Shown: one piece after another, positions 50,294 through 60,198 of the stretch | Position numbering within the stretch: the first letter of the stretch is position 1 | Layout: the number at the start of each line of letters is the position of its first letter | Source of the DNA: Nostocales cyanobacterium HT-58-2 | GTDB lineage: Bacteria; Cyanobacteriota; Cyanobacteriia; Cyanobacteriales; Nostocaceae | Length of the DNA stretch: 64,000 nt | Assembly (NCBI GenBank): GCA_002163975.1 | Contig: CP019636.1 | Location: forward strand, 2,641,001 to 2,705,000 | Reading direction: 5' to 3' | The notes under the pieces: generated by a model | What the model was told of the DNA's origin: nothing | What the model saw: the letters and a program-made list of their open reading frames with translations, nothing else | Databases searched by the model: none | Translations under genes and position numbers: made by a program

Positions 50294-51277
50294 ATGAATT
50301 TTCCTCTCATTTCTGTGATTATCCCGACTTATTGTCGTGAGGAACCACTGCGTGATAGCATTGCGGATGTACTAAAACAAGACTACCCAAACTATGAAGT
50401 TTTGGTTGTAGATCAAACACCAAAACATCAGCCAGACATTGAAGATTATCTGGAGCAATTAGCCGCAGCGAATCAAATAAAATGGTTGCGTTTACAGTGG
50501 GCAAGTTTGCCTGGCGCGCGGAACTATGCAGTCAGGTGCGCAGCGGGTAAAATCATTTTATTTATTGATGATGATGTACAGTTACCCTCTGGGTTTTTAG
50601 CAGCTCATGCGAAAAACTTTTTAGAAAAACCAGAAGTGGGGGCTGTCGCTGGTCGAGTGTTTGACAGAATGAAATTGGGTGACTCTGGGGGAAAATTAGA
50701 GATTGAATATCTTCCTCCTCAGGCAATGGACCCAGGAATTGCTTGGTATTATATAGATTTGGTACATACAATTAAACCCCAAGAAGTTCTCACAGCCAGG
50801 GGTTGTAATATGTCTTTTCGTCGTGAAATTTTTACAAAATACGGGCTGAGATTTGATGAGAGATTTCGCGGTAGTGCAGTCAGAGAAGAATCTGATTTTT
50901 GTTTAAGGTTGCGGCAAACCGGATATAAAATTTGGTATGACCCAGAGGCACATTTAGTGCATCTAGGAGAAGAGACAGGAGGATGCCATGATATTAGTAT
51001 GCGCTCTCTCCAATATCAACTCACCTTTTACCACAACCATTTTTTAATGGGGCTAAAAAATCTCACAACGATCCAAGCTTTACGCTTCTATGCCCGTTTA
51101 TTTGACTGTCATGTTCTTGGACGCCCCCCTTGCCACAAAAGCAGTTCCCCTATCAAAATTGTGACTCGTGGTATTTTCTACACTTTGGGCTTTTTCAAAG
51201 CTTTGGGTACTGTCATTCAATCCATGTGGAATGATGGTCAAATTTACACTCGTATGGAAGAAGTTAAAAATGTTTAA
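50294..51277 (+). CDS. Family 2 glycosyltransferase
   Basis: 327 residues, GT-A fold: LISVIIPTYCREEPLRDSI binds the nucleotide, VLVVDQTP follows, and LFIDDDVQLP carries the metal-binding DDD. The acceptor loop has RGCNMSFRREIF, and the catalytic base region is SAVREESDFCLRL (ED-like EESDF). Typical for transfer of a single sugar to a lipid-linked chain on the cytoplasmic face. It belongs to the exopolysaccharide cluster; donor and acceptor are unknown. A membrane-associating stretch near the C-terminus (FYTLGFFKALG) may hold it to the membrane. Confidence 0.9.
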   Translation: MNFPLISVIIPTYCREEPLRDSIADVLKQDYPNYEVLVVDQTPKHQPDIEDYLEQLAAANQIKWLRLQWASLPGARNYAVRCAAGKIILFIDDDVQLPSGFLAAHAKNFLEKPEVGAVAGRVFDRMKLGDSGGKLEIEYLPPQAMDPGIAWYYIDLVHTIKPQEVLTARGCNMSFRREIFTKYGLRFDERFRGSAVREESDFCLRLRQTGYKIWYDPEAHLVHLGEETGGCHDISMRSLQYQLTFYHNHFLMGLKNLTTIQALRFYARLFDCHVLGRPPCHKSSSPIKIVTRGIFYTLGFFKALGTVIQSMWNDGQIYTRMEEVKNV

Positions 51278-51375
51278 ACCACAGATACATACAAATAAAT
51301 TTTTCATATATTATCTGTGTAAATCTCATGTGTATCTGTGGTTTGAAATAGCTCGACGTAAATAAACGCAAATAA

Positions 51376-51457
51376 ACGTAGGATGGGTTAGCGAAGCGTA
51401 ACCCATGCTGTCTAAGCAATCGATGCGTTACGAATCACGCTAACGCATCCTACACAA
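51376..51457. repeat. Dispersed repeat (GTAGGATGGGTTAGCG ... GCATCCTAC)
   Basis: CGTAGGATGGGTTAGCG and GCGTAACCC, then GATGCGTTACG and CGCTAACGCATCCTAC, form two nested hairpins. Relatives lie at 34378-34412 and 61934-62012. Non-coding. Confidence 0.65.
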
Positions 51458-51504
51458 AATTCTGTCTGCCTAATTATATTCAAAATTCCTTATTACAAAT
51501 ATCA

Positions 51505-52671
51505 ATGAAAATTCTTGTAGCAAGTCACACTTATATTGTAGACCTGAATTGTGAAAAATTACGCATTCTCTCTCAATTAGAACCTGAAAATGAGGTAACA
51601 GTTGTCGTTCCCAAAAAGTGGAAACCAGGCGGTGTTCAAAACAAAATTATTGAAACTCCATACCGTGATGAAGGCAAATTTCGCATAGTTCCTATTTCTA
51701 ACTTTAGTCAAAATCATCAAGGACTTCTAACATTTGGCGCTGATATCATATCTTTATTATGGAAATTTCGCCCCCAGATTATCCAGGTAGAACAAGGGTC
51801 TAGGGGATTAGCTTATGCTGAGATGATTACCTTAAATCAGCTACTAGGGCTAAAGGCAAAAAATGTATTTTTTACCTGGTGGAATTTACCATATAACCTG
51901 AAATTTCCAGTTTCTTTATTGGAGAAATATAACCTGAACCAAAGCCATGGTATTATTTCAGGCAATCAAGATGGCGCAGAAATTTTACGGCAACGTGGAT
52001 ACCAAGGTCCAATAAAAGTTATGCCTCAACTAGGTATAGACGAAACTTTGTTTACTCCCACACCACAACCAGAATTAGCAACTCAGTTGGGGATTAAGCC
52101 AGAGGATTTTGTCGTGGGCTTTGTCGGACGCTTTGTTCAAGAAAAGGGAGTACTCACTCTTTTAAATGCCCTGGCTATATTAAAAGATAAACCTTGGAAA
52201 TTTATGCTTTTGGGGCGTGGTCCGTTGCAGTTAGAATTAATGAATAAAGCGACGGAGTACAACATTCACAACAAAATAATATTAGTAGAAAGCGTCTCAC
52301 ATCATGAAGTTCCAAACTATATTAATTTAATGAGTACTTTAATCCTACCATCAGAAACAAACTACAATCTTAAAAACATAACTTCTATTGGTTGGAAAGA
52401 ACAATTTGGTCATGTGTTAATTGAAGCAATGGCTTGTAAAGTACCTGTTATTGGTTCCAACTCTGGGGAAATTCCTTATGTTATTGGTAATGCTGGATTA
52501 ATATTTCCCGAAGGAGATGCCAAAGCCCTCGCTGATTGCATACTCCAAATAATGGAAAAACCTGAATTAGCAGAAAACTTGAGAGAAATGGGTTATCAAA
52601 AAGCCATAACTCAGTACACCAATAAAGCTTTGGCAAAACAACAGTTGGAGTTTTATAAACAACTTGTATAG
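51505..52671 (+). CDS. Family 4 glycosyltransferase
   Basis: 388 residues, GT-B fold. The N-domain starts MKILVASHTYIVDLNCEKLR. The C-domain begins VVGFVGRFVQEKGVLTLLNA (near 208), and the donor site is FGHVLIEAMACKVPVIGSNS followed by GEIPYVI (E-x7-E motif, near 310-325). It is retaining, uses a nucleotide sugar, and elongates a cytoplasmic chain. An unusual insert (SETNYNLKNITSIGWKEQ) precedes the E-x7-E motif. It belongs to the exopolysaccharide gene run. Confidence 0.9.
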   Translation: MKILVASHTYIVDLNCEKLRILSQLEPENEVTVVVPKKWKPGGVQNKIIETPYRDEGKFRIVPISNFSQNHQGLLTFGADIISLLWKFRPQIIQVEQGSRGLAYAEMITLNQLLGLKAKNVFFTWWNLPYNLKFPVSLLEKYNLNQSHGIISGNQDGAEILRQRGYQGPIKVMPQLGIDETLFTPTPQPELATQLGIKPEDFVVGFVGRFVQEKGVLTLLNALAILKDKPWKFMLLGRGPLQLELMNKATEYNIHNKIILVESVSHHEVPNYINLMSTLILPSETNYNLKNITSIGWKEQFGHVLIEAMACKVPVIGSNSGEIPYVIGNAGLIFPEGDAKALADCILQIMEKPELAENLREMGYQKAITQYTNKALAKQQLEFYKQLV

Positions 52672-52857
52672 AGTGCGCTTAAGATAACGGCAATACAACT
52701 TCTTGTTTCCTCTACAAAAATTTTATTTTTATTCTATAAATCTTAGACAAGAGTCATTAGTAAACAACAAAGAACCCTTCAGGTTCGCCAGTCACCTACA
52801 GAAGGAAACCTTCTTGCAGCGCTGGCTCACAAATGACAAATCAATAACTAACAACTC

Positions 52858-54051
52858 ATGCAAGTTCTACAAATTGTCCCTTCTATTTCCCTAATTTACG
52901 GTGGTCCTAGTCAAATGGTATTAGGATTATCCCCTGCATTGGCAAGGCAAGGAGTGGAAGTTACAATTCTCACAACTAACAGTAATGGTGATTCTGGTCA
53001 ACAACCCTTAGATGTTCCTTTAAATACCCCTATCAAGCAGGATGGCTATCAAATAATTTACTTTCGTTGCGCTCCTTTTCGTCGCTACAAATTCTCTTTT
53101 GATTTACTCAAATGGCTAAATCGTCACGCCCGTGAGTTTAATCTCGCCCATATTCATGCTCTGTTTTCCCCTGTCAGTACTTTTGCCGCGACTGTGTGTC
53201 GGAGACAAAATCTACCGTATATTTTGCGTCCTTTAGGAACTTTAGATCCAGCAGATTTACAGAAAAAAAAGCACCTAAAACAGCTTTATGCTGCCATTTT
53301 AGAACGTCCAAATTTAGCGAGTGCAGCTGCCGTTCATTTTACCAGCCTTCAGGAAGCCAAAGTCTCAGAAAGATTTGGAGTTTCTACACGAGATTTGGTA
53401 ATTCCTTTGGGTGTGAACCCTATGAAGAAAGCAGGAGGAGTAGGGACAGAGGAAGTGCGTCGTCAATTAGGAATACCAGAAAACATCCCTTTAGTGCTGT
53501 TTATGTCCCGCATTGACCCAAAAAAAGGGTTAAATCTGCTGCTTCCAGCGTTAGAAGCGCTTTTAGCTGAAGGGTTGAATTTTCACTTTGTCCTAGCCGG
53601 GACAAATCCGCAAGAGCCAGAGTATGAAGAAAAAATAAAATCACAAGTCAAAACTTCTCCATTGCGATCGCACACCACTATCACTGGCTTTGTGACAGGT
53701 GAATTAAAATCTGCTCTCCTGCAAGCTGCAGATATATTTGTCTTGCCATCATATTATGAAAATTTCGGTATTGCAGTAGCCGAAGCGATGGCAGCAGGAA
53801 CACCAGTCGTGATATCAGATCAAGTACATATTTGCCAAGAAGTTCGTGAAAGCGAGTCAGGATGGGTGGGGACACTAGATGTATTAGATCTCACCAACTT
53901 ACTTCGCATAGCTTTACAAAATCCTACAGAACGTCATCGGCGGGGACTACGTGCTCAAGATTACGCCTTAAAAAATTACAGTTGGGATGCGATCGCCACT
54001 CAAACCATTCAGGCGTATAATCAAATCTTGTGCCACTTAGACGTAAGATAG
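52858..54051 (+). CDS. Family 4 glycosyltransferase
   Basis: 397 residues from ATG 52858. The N-domain has IYGGPSQMVLGLSPALARQG and HIHALFSPVSTFAA. The C-domain starts PLVLFMSRIDPKKGLNLLLP (near 214) and the E-x7-E motif is FGIAVAEAMAAGTPVVISDQ. Similar to transferases that add the first or second sugar in cyanobacterial polysaccharide assembly. The gene follows the previous transferase after 186 bp of poorly conserved DNA and is the last of the cluster. Confidence 0.9.
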   Translation: MQVLQIVPSISLIYGGPSQMVLGLSPALARQGVEVTILTTNSNGDSGQQPLDVPLNTPIKQDGYQIIYFRCAPFRRYKFSFDLLKWLNRHAREFNLAHIHALFSPVSTFAATVCRRQNLPYILRPLGTLDPADLQKKKHLKQLYAAILERPNLASAAAVHFTSLQEAKVSERFGVSTRDLVIPLGVNPMKKAGGVGTEEVRRQLGIPENIPLVLFMSRIDPKKGLNLLLPALEALLAEGLNFHFVLAGTNPQEPEYEEKIKSQVKTSPLRSHTTITGFVTGELKSALLQAADIFVLPSYYENFGIAVAEAMAAGTPVVISDQVHICQEVRESESGWVGTLDVLDLTNLLRIALQNPTERHRRGLRAQDYALKNYSWDAIATQTIQAYNQILCHLDVR

Positions 54052-54185
54052 TAAATCTGTTTGTGCAAATTCGCACGACTTAAAATTTTGTTTCATTCCG
54101 CTAAACCTCAATCGACGAACCGGGGTATCATGCGGACATGGCAAGATAAAATACATATGCCTTTTTCAACTACAGGGAATCTCAT

Positions 54186-54824
54186 ATGGCTTTGCATTTA
54201 GGCGATACAGTACCAAACTTTACTCAAGCCTCCTCCACCGGAGAAATAGACTTTTATCAATGGGCTGGCGACAGCTGGGTTGTGCTTTTCTCTCACCCAG
54301 CAGACTATACACCTGTTTGCACAACAGAGTTAGGGCAAGTTGCTAAGCTTAAGCCCGAATTTGACAAGCGCAATGTCAAAGTTATCGCTCTGAGCGTTGA
54401 TGATGTTGAATCCCATAAAGGCTGGATTGGAGACATTGAAGAAACTCAAAACGCCACTCTCAACTATCCAATTTTGGCAGACGCAGATCGTAAGGTTTCT
54501 GACCTTTACGACATGATTCACCCCAATGCCAATGCATTGCTGACTGTACGTACGGTCTTCATTATCGATCCTAACAAGAAACTACGTCTGAGCTTAACCT
54601 ATCCTCCCAGTACCGGACGCAATTTCAATGAAATTCTGCGAGTGATTGATTCGTTACAGTTGACTGACAACTATAGCGTAGCGACACCAGCTGATTGGCA
54701 AGATGGCGATGACACAGTCATCGTTCCTTCGCTAAAAGATCCAGAAGTGCTGAAGGAAAAATTCCCCAAAGGTTATCGGGAAGTGAAGCCCTATCTGCGC
54801 TTGACTCCTCAACCTAATAAGTAA
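54186..54824 (+). CDS. 1-Cys peroxiredoxin (Prx6 type)
   Basis: 212 residues with the motif HPADYTPVCTTELG. C45 is the only cysteine in the protein, so there is no resolving Cys and the enzyme is of the 1-Cys class. The Prx6-type C-terminal extension (ATPADWQDGDDTVIVPSL ... YREVKPYLRLTPQP) is complete. It reduces H2O2 and alkyl peroxides, with an external thiol as reductant. In cyanobacteria it is part of oxidative-stress defence. It stands alone, with a terminator downstream. Confidence 0.94.
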   Translation: MALHLGDTVPNFTQASSTGEIDFYQWAGDSWVVLFSHPADYTPVCTTELGQVAKLKPEFDKRNVKVIALSVDDVESHKGWIGDIEETQNATLNYPILADADRKVSDLYDMIHPNANALLTVRTVFIIDPNKKLRLSLTYPPSTGRNFNEILRVIDSLQLTDNYSVATPADWQDGDDTVIVPSLKDPEVLKEKFPKGYREVKPYLRLTPQPNK

Positions 54825-54845
54825 ATCCTGAAATCATTTCGTCTA

Positions 54846-54890
54846 GGCGCTGTAGGGATGGGAAATTTCCTGTCTCTACAGTGTTTTTGC
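54846..54890 (+). terminator. Terminator of the peroxiredoxin gene
   Basis: CTGTAGGGA (near 54849) pairs with TCTCTACAG, with the inner GGAAA/TTTCC pairing, and is followed by TGTTTTT. A good Rho-independent terminator about 25 bp after the stop. Confidence 0.75.
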
Positions 54891-55067
54891 GTGAAAATAA
54901 AAGCTAGACAGATAGGCAGTCAACCTTGACGACCCTAACACCACTGGCTCCTGATTCTATCCGGAAAATTTAAGTAAAATGCAACACAACGTAACAATAC
55001 TTACTTTGGTAACTTGGTACTATAGTTCCCTGAAAACAGTTGTTGATGCTACTGTATAGTACATTTT

Positions 55068-55580
55068 ATGATCAACAAAAAGATTTTTACTGTATTAGGA
55101 ACTATTGTTGCACTTACTATCGTGTCTTCATGGTTAGCTCAAAATAAGGCAAACAGTCAAGACTTACAGGAGCGTAACTTAGGTCAGGAAAAGATAGTAG
55201 GAACTTGGCGTGTAAGCGTAGATGTCGATCCAAATCCTATAGGAGACCCGCCAATATTTTATGCTTACGCTACGTTTCATGAGGATGGAACATTAATTGA
55301 ATCAAGCTCATATTCCCTTGAAGGCAGTCGTCCCGGTCATGGAGTATGGAAGAAAATCGGTAAAAATCAGTTTAAAGCAACCATTGAGAAGTTTATAGAG
55401 TTGAACCCCATTACTCAAGAAACAGGAATTTTTGTCTTTAGAATAGAGCCAGTGATTAATTTGACCGGAGAAAATAGCTATCAAGGTTCTGAGCAAGTTT
55501 TTCTTTGTAATAATGCAGGAGAGGAGTGTCAGTCTCTTGGAACAGCTCGCATTCAAAGCAGCCGTCTGAAGGTTGATTAA
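55068..55580 (+). CDS. Exported beta-rich protein of unknown function
   Basis: 170 residues with a signal peptide (KKIFTVLGTIVALTIVSSWLA, cleaved around NSQ-D near residue 30). The mature part starts IVGTWRVSVDVDP and continues with paired beta strands (FYAYATFHEDGTLIESSSY, HGVWKKIGKNQFKATI), like lipocalin-type small barrels. It has two Cys near the end (LCNNAGEEC) that could form a disulfide. No family name can be given with confidence. Monocistronic. Confidence 0.7.
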   Translation: MINKKIFTVLGTIVALTIVSSWLAQNKANSQDLQERNLGQEKIVGTWRVSVDVDPNPIGDPPIFYAYATFHEDGTLIESSSYSLEGSRPGHGVWKKIGKNQFKATIEKFIELNPITQETGIFVFRIEPVINLTGENSYQGSEQVFLCNNAGEECQSLGTARIQSSRLKVD

Positions 55581-55733
55581 GTCACAATTCGCCCTAACTC
55601 AATAAGTCATTCATTGAGGACTTCCAGGAAATAACAATTCACTCACTTCGCGTTTCTTTAGTCCATCTAACTCGATGGATTGGGTCACAAACGATAGAAT
55701 CGCAATGGTGCTCTCTAATCCATCACACACTCG

Positions 55734-58298
55734 ATGAAAGCTGACCGCAAACCAACCCACGGACTGACCTCACCCACCTTTGACTGCCCTGAACTCCTTG
55801 CTCCAGCAGGCAACTGGGATTGTGCTAAAGCTGCTGTTGAAAATGGGGCAGATGCGATATATTTCGGGTTGGATCGGTTTAATGCACGAATGCGGGCACA
55901 AAATTTCACTGAGGCGGACTTGCCCAAATTGATGGAATTTCTGCACCGTCGGGGTGTCAAAGGCTATGTCACCCTAAATACTCTTATCTTTGGGCAAGAA
56001 CTCCAAGAGGCGGAGCAATATCTTCGTTCGATTATCACTGCGGGTGTGGATGCGGTGATTGTTCAAGATATAGGTATTTGTCGTCTCATTCGTCACTTAT
56101 CACCAGATTTTCCCATTCATGCTTCTACTCAAATGACGATCACGAGTGCTGCTGGCGTGGAATTTGCCAAGTCTCTAGGCTGTCAGCTGGTAGTTCTTGC
56201 CCGTGAATGCTCTTTGAAGGAAATTGAAAAAATTAAGCACCAACTCGCGGAACGTCAAAGTTCGCTCCCTCTGGAAGTCTTTGTTCACGGTGCCCTGTGC
56301 GTGGCATATTCAGGTCAGTGTTTGACGAGTGAAGCATTAGGAGGGCGTTCTGCCAATCGAGGCGAATGTGCCCAAGCTTGTCGGATGCCTTATGAGTTAA
56401 TCTCTGATGGTAAAGTTGTGGACTTGGGAAATCGTAAATATCTGCTCAGCCCACAGGACTTGGCTGGGTTGGAAGTGCTGCCAGAATTGGTGAAAGCAAG
56501 GGTAAGTTGTCTCAAGATTGAAGGTCGCTTAAAAACGCCAGAGTATGTCGCTAATGTGACTCATGTGTATCGACAAGCCCTGGATCGGGCAATGGCGGAG
56601 TTGGAAGAGGACGCGCAGATAAGGGGACGCATAGATAAGGGAAATGTGCTGAACATCTCATCTTCTCAGGAACTGTACAACCTGGAAATGGCGTTTTCTC
56701 GCGGATTGTACACAGGCTGGTTTCGTGGAATAGATAATAAAGAACTGGTTCATGCTCATTTTGGCAAAAAACGTGGAGTTTACCTGGGCGAAGTCACCCG
56801 CATCAGCAACGAAAAGGTAGCAGTACGGTTGCAAGCCCCAGTCAAACCAGGTGATGGTGTTGTTTTTGATTGCGGTCATCCCGAAGCACGAGAAGAAGGT
56901 GGTCGAGTTTATGCGGTGGAACACAAAGGAAAAGAAGCATTGCTCACCTTTGGTCGCCGTGACCTTAACCTGCGACGAGTACACGTAGGCGACAAGCTTT
57001 GGAAAACGAGTGACCCAGAACTTGATAAGCAACTACGTCAGAGTTTCGCTGGAGAAAACCCGCAATTTCAGCGTCCAATTCATATAGACGTTTATGGAGA
57101 AGTTAGTCAGTTTTTACAGGCGATCGCCCGCGACGAACTAGGTCACATTGTTGAGGTAGAATCTACAATGCCCCTTGAGGAGGCGCACACTAAACCCCTC
57201 ACTACAGAACGTTTACAGGAACAATTTGGTCGTCTCGGCAACACTCCCTTTTGTTTGGGAACTTTGACCAATCACCTCAAAGGTGCAGCCATGGTACCCG
57301 TGAGTGAATTGAACCGAATGCGGCGGGAGATGGTAGCCCAATTAGAAGATTTACGTTCCCAACCCAAACGTTGGCAATTATATTCTAACGCCTCTCTACA
57401 AGACTTACTTGTGTTCCCTTCATCCCCCTCATCCCCCTCATCGCCCTCCCTCATCGTCCTAGTGCGAAACTTAAAGCAACTACAAGCTGCACTGGAAATC
57501 GGAATCGAAACACTCTACTGTGAATTTGAAGATCCCCGCGCTTACCGAGAAGCAGTACAAGTCGTACGCCAAGCAAACAAAGGAAAGACTCAGCACTCCA
57601 TCTGGGTTGCGCCTCCCAGAATTATCAAACCCGGAGAAAACTGGATTTTGCAGCAAGTGCGATCGTGCAATGCAGATGGATATCTGGTACGGAACTATGA
57701 TCAGCTACAGTTTTTTGCCAATGACCGTCGCGTTGGGGATTTCTCTCTCAACGTTGCTAATGCCTTAACCGCAGATTATTTGAAGCACCTGGGTTTAGAA
57801 AGGGTGACAGCATCTTACGATTTAAACATAACCCAACTAGAAGACCTCCTCAAAAGTTGCCCGCCTCAATGGTTTGAAGTCACAATTCATCAACATATAC
57901 CGATGTTTCACATGGAACATTGTGTCTTTTGTGCCTTCTTATCTCAAGGGACTGACTACACCAACTGTGGACGTCCCTGTGAAAAACATGAGGTGAAATT
58001 GCGGGACAGGGTCGGGACAGAACACATCCTCCAAGCAGACGTAGGTTGTCGAAATACTGTATTTAATGGTACAGCTCAAACTGGAGCGGAATACGTACAG
58101 TACCTGATAGAGCTTGGTGTCAGGCATTTTCGTATTGAATTTCTCAATGAGACACATGAGAATGTGACGCAAACAATACAGCACTATCAGCAACTATTGA
58201 AGGGCGAAATGACAGGCTCTCAACTTTGGCGAGAGTTGAAGTTGCAAAATCAGCTTGGTGTGACTCGTGGTCCCATGGGAACGAATACAAGTCGTTGA
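55734..58298 (+). CDS. Peptidase U32 family protein, long form
   Basis: 854 residues. The N-terminal half is the U32 domain: ELLAPAGNWDCAKAAVENGA, YVTLNTLIF and the signature EVFVHGALCVAYSGQC, followed by NRGECAQACRMPYE. The Cys residues (also C-rich CVFCAFLSQGTDYTNCGRPC at about residue 735) are those that hold an Fe-S cluster in related RNA-hydroxylating U32 proteins such as RlhA/TrhP. A Ser/Pro run (SSPSSPSSPS, near 565) links the two halves. Despite the name, family members act in rRNA or tRNA hydroxylation, and I expect such a role here. The long form with the second half is usual in cyanobacteria. Confidence 0.87.
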   Translation: MKADRKPTHGLTSPTFDCPELLAPAGNWDCAKAAVENGADAIYFGLDRFNARMRAQNFTEADLPKLMEFLHRRGVKGYVTLNTLIFGQELQEAEQYLRSIITAGVDAVIVQDIGICRLIRHLSPDFPIHASTQMTITSAAGVEFAKSLGCQLVVLARECSLKEIEKIKHQLAERQSSLPLEVFVHGALCVAYSGQCLTSEALGGRSANRGECAQACRMPYELISDGKVVDLGNRKYLLSPQDLAGLEVLPELVKARVSCLKIEGRLKTPEYVANVTHVYRQALDRAMAELEEDAQIRGRIDKGNVLNISSSQELYNLEMAFSRGLYTGWFRGIDNKELVHAHFGKKRGVYLGEVTRISNEKVAVRLQAPVKPGDGVVFDCGHPEAREEGGRVYAVEHKGKEALLTFGRRDLNLRRVHVGDKLWKTSDPELDKQLRQSFAGENPQFQRPIHIDVYGEVSQFLQAIARDELGHIVEVESTMPLEEAHTKPLTTERLQEQFGRLGNTPFCLGTLTNHLKGAAMVPVSELNRMRREMVAQLEDLRSQPKRWQLYSNASLQDLLVFPSSPSSPSSPSLIVLVRNLKQLQAALEIGIETLYCEFEDPRAYREAVQVVRQANKGKTQHSIWVAPPRIIKPGENWILQQVRSCNADGYLVRNYDQLQFFANDRRVGDFSLNVANALTADYLKHLGLERVTASYDLNITQLEDLLKSCPPQWFEVTIHQHIPMFHMEHCVFCAFLSQGTDYTNCGRPCEKHEVKLRDRVGTEHILQADVGCRNTVFNGTAQTGAEYVQYLIELGVRHFRIEFLNETHENVTQTIQHYQQLLKGEMTGSQLWRELKLQNQLGVTRGPMGTNTSR

Positions 58299-58499
58299 GA
58301 AAAATCTTGACAAAAATCGATAGGTGAAAATCGGGACAAAACACATAAAAATTGCCTACACAGAAGCGTTTTCTGCAATATGCTTTAGATTTTGGCTGTT
58401 GGATATCTTTGTGGAGTCATGTTAGTCTTTTGAAAATTATGAATAAAATATATCTAAAGTAGAATATAAAAATATATCTAAAGCAGGATGCAATTTTTT

Positions 58500-59420
58500 A
58501 TGACCTTTACCCTCAACCTAGAGGCGGAATTTTTTTTCCAGCAAGGACTACGCCGAAACAAAGCAGCAAAGTTTGAAGCAGCGATAGCAAGTTTCGACAA
58601 AGCTCTCAGGTGTAAACCTGACTATCCTGAAGCCTTATCTCAAAAAGGTTTTGCTCTGGGTTCCTTGGGTCGTCATGAAGATGCGATCGCTTGCTTTGAC
58701 CAAATCCTGAAATTACGATGGGATGTTGGCTGGGTATGGCACAACCGGGGAATTGCGTTAGGCAAGTTAGAGCGTTACCTTGAAGCAATTAATAGCTTTG
58801 ACTGTGCTCTTGAATTGAACCCAAATGCTGCGACTATCTGGCACAATCGCGCTATTACTTTGTGTGACTGGGGACAGTATGCAAAGGCAATCAAAAGCTT
58901 TGACCGTGCTTTACAGTTACAACCAGATGCTTATTGGGCGTGGAATAACAAAGCCAATGCTCTCAAACAGCTAGGGTATTATAAGGAAGCGCTCGACAGC
59001 TACGACCGTGCCATTGAGTTTGACCCCAATAGTACCATGGCATGGCATAACCGAGGCATGAGTTTGATGGAGTGGGGGCGTTACGAAAAGGCACTTGCCA
59101 GCTTTGACCGGGTTATCGCAATTCAACCAAACCACGACAAAGCTTGGTCAAATCGGGGGATCGTTTTGGAGAAATTACAACGTTATGCGGAAGCGATCGC
59201 CAGCTACAAACAAGCTTCCCAATTGCAACCATGCGATGACACGATTTGGTATAACAAAGCTCGTTGCTATGCCATGGAAAATAATATCGAAGAGGCAATT
59301 AACCACTTGCAGCGAGCAATTGAACTGTGTCCAGACAAATATCTATCAGTTCTAAAATATAACTCAGACTTTGACAAAATCCGCACAGATGAGCGCTTTC
59401 GGGCTATGTTCCAAAAGTAA
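58500..59420 (+). CDS. TPR-repeat protein
   Basis: 306 residues from ATG 58500 (MTFTLNLEAEFFFQQG). Eight or so TPR units of 34 residues are visible, for example AIACFDQILKLRWDVGWVWH, AINSFDCALELNPNAATIWH and AIKSFDRALQLQPDAYWAW. The N/A-x-G/A-x-x-L pattern and the repeated W-x-x-R/K are typical of cyanobacterial TPR scaffolds. It would bind partner proteins, which cannot be named. No signal peptide, so cytoplasmic. A strong terminator follows. Confidence 0.88.
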   Translation: MTFTLNLEAEFFFQQGLRRNKAAKFEAAIASFDKALRCKPDYPEALSQKGFALGSLGRHEDAIACFDQILKLRWDVGWVWHNRGIALGKLERYLEAINSFDCALELNPNAATIWHNRAITLCDWGQYAKAIKSFDRALQLQPDAYWAWNNKANALKQLGYYKEALDSYDRAIEFDPNSTMAWHNRGMSLMEWGRYEKALASFDRVIAIQPNHDKAWSNRGIVLEKLQRYAEAIASYKQASQLQPCDDTIWYNKARCYAMENNIEEAINHLQRAIELCPDKYLSVLKYNSDFDKIRTDERFRAMFQK

Positions 59421-59431
59421 GAAGCAAGGGA

Positions 59432-59512
59432 GAAGGGAGCACTGGAGAAAGGGAGAAAAATTATTGTCCAATAACTCTTTTTCTCCTCATCTCCCTACCC
59501 CTGGTGCTTTTT
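59432..59512 (+). terminator. Terminator after the TPR gene
   Basis: GGGAGCACTGG (near 59436) and GGGAGAAAAA form a long imperfect stem with TTTTTCTCC, CTCCCTACCCC and TGGTGC, then TTTTTTG. It is a large inverted repeat ending in a T run. Confidence 0.7.
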
Positions 59513-59599
59513 TGTTGACGCTTAACACTTCAGCTCTCAAAAACTAACAATTAAGAGTTAAGATGCAGAATTATGGCTATCTAATTTTGCATCATAATC

Positions 59600-60064
59600 A
59601 TGTCTATTGTTCAACTTTTCAACATTGCTAATATTTTCGTTTTACCCTTTTGGACATTAATGATTTTCTTGCCCAAATGGAAAGTGACACAACGGGTTAT
59701 GGAATCCTATATTCCCTTTGTGCCGCTTGCAACAGCATATTTATATTTATTTGTGACCAGTATCACACCAGAAAATGCCCAAGCTTTATCTAATCCCCAA
59801 TTAGCAGATATTGCTAAATTTTTTGCTGATGAAAAAGCTGCTGCAACTGGTTGGATTCATTTTTTGACCTTGGATCTATTTGCTGGACGCTATATTTATT
59901 TACAAGGGCAGAAAACAGGAGTTTGGACAATTCACTCGTTGGCGCTTTGCTTATTTGCTGGTCCTTTAGGGTTACTGTCTCACATTTTCACTGACTGGAT
60001 AACTAAGAAATTTTTTCTACCTACTGAGGGTAAAGCAGCTCAGGTGGGAGAAAAAACTGTTTAA
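59600..60064 (+). CDS. ABA4-like membrane protein (DUF4281)
   Basis: 154 residues with four membrane helices. The motif set FVLPFWTLMIFLPKWKVTQR, GWIHFLTLDLFAGRYIYLQG and GPLGLLSHIFTDW matches the ABA4 family. Plant ABA4 is needed to make neoxanthin. Cyanobacteria lack that pathway, so a different carotenoid-related or unknown role is expected. Hairpins follow the stop. Confidence 0.85.
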   Translation: MSIVQLFNIANIFVLPFWTLMIFLPKWKVTQRVMESYIPFVPLATAYLYLFVTSITPENAQALSNPQLADIAKFFADEKAAATGWIHFLTLDLFAGRYIYLQGQKTGVWTIHSLALCLFAGPLGLLSHIFTDWITKKFFLPTEGKAAQVGEKTV

Positions 60065-60065
60065 G

Positions 60066-60111
60066 CTAAAGTAGGTTTGTGAACCTACACTGACCTTCGG
60101 TACAGTGTAGG
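60066..60111. terminator. Twin hairpins after the ABA4-like gene
   Basis: GTAGGTTT-GTG-AACCTAC (60070-60087), then TACACTG...CAGTGTA (near 60084-60107). They lie between two convergent genes. Confidence 0.55.
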
Positions 60112-60198
60112 CTTCCGGTCTCACTCGCCGTTGCCTCCTCACACAAGTGCAACCCTGAATACAGGTACAGTGTGGGGCTTCTGTCGGTTCAAGCTAAA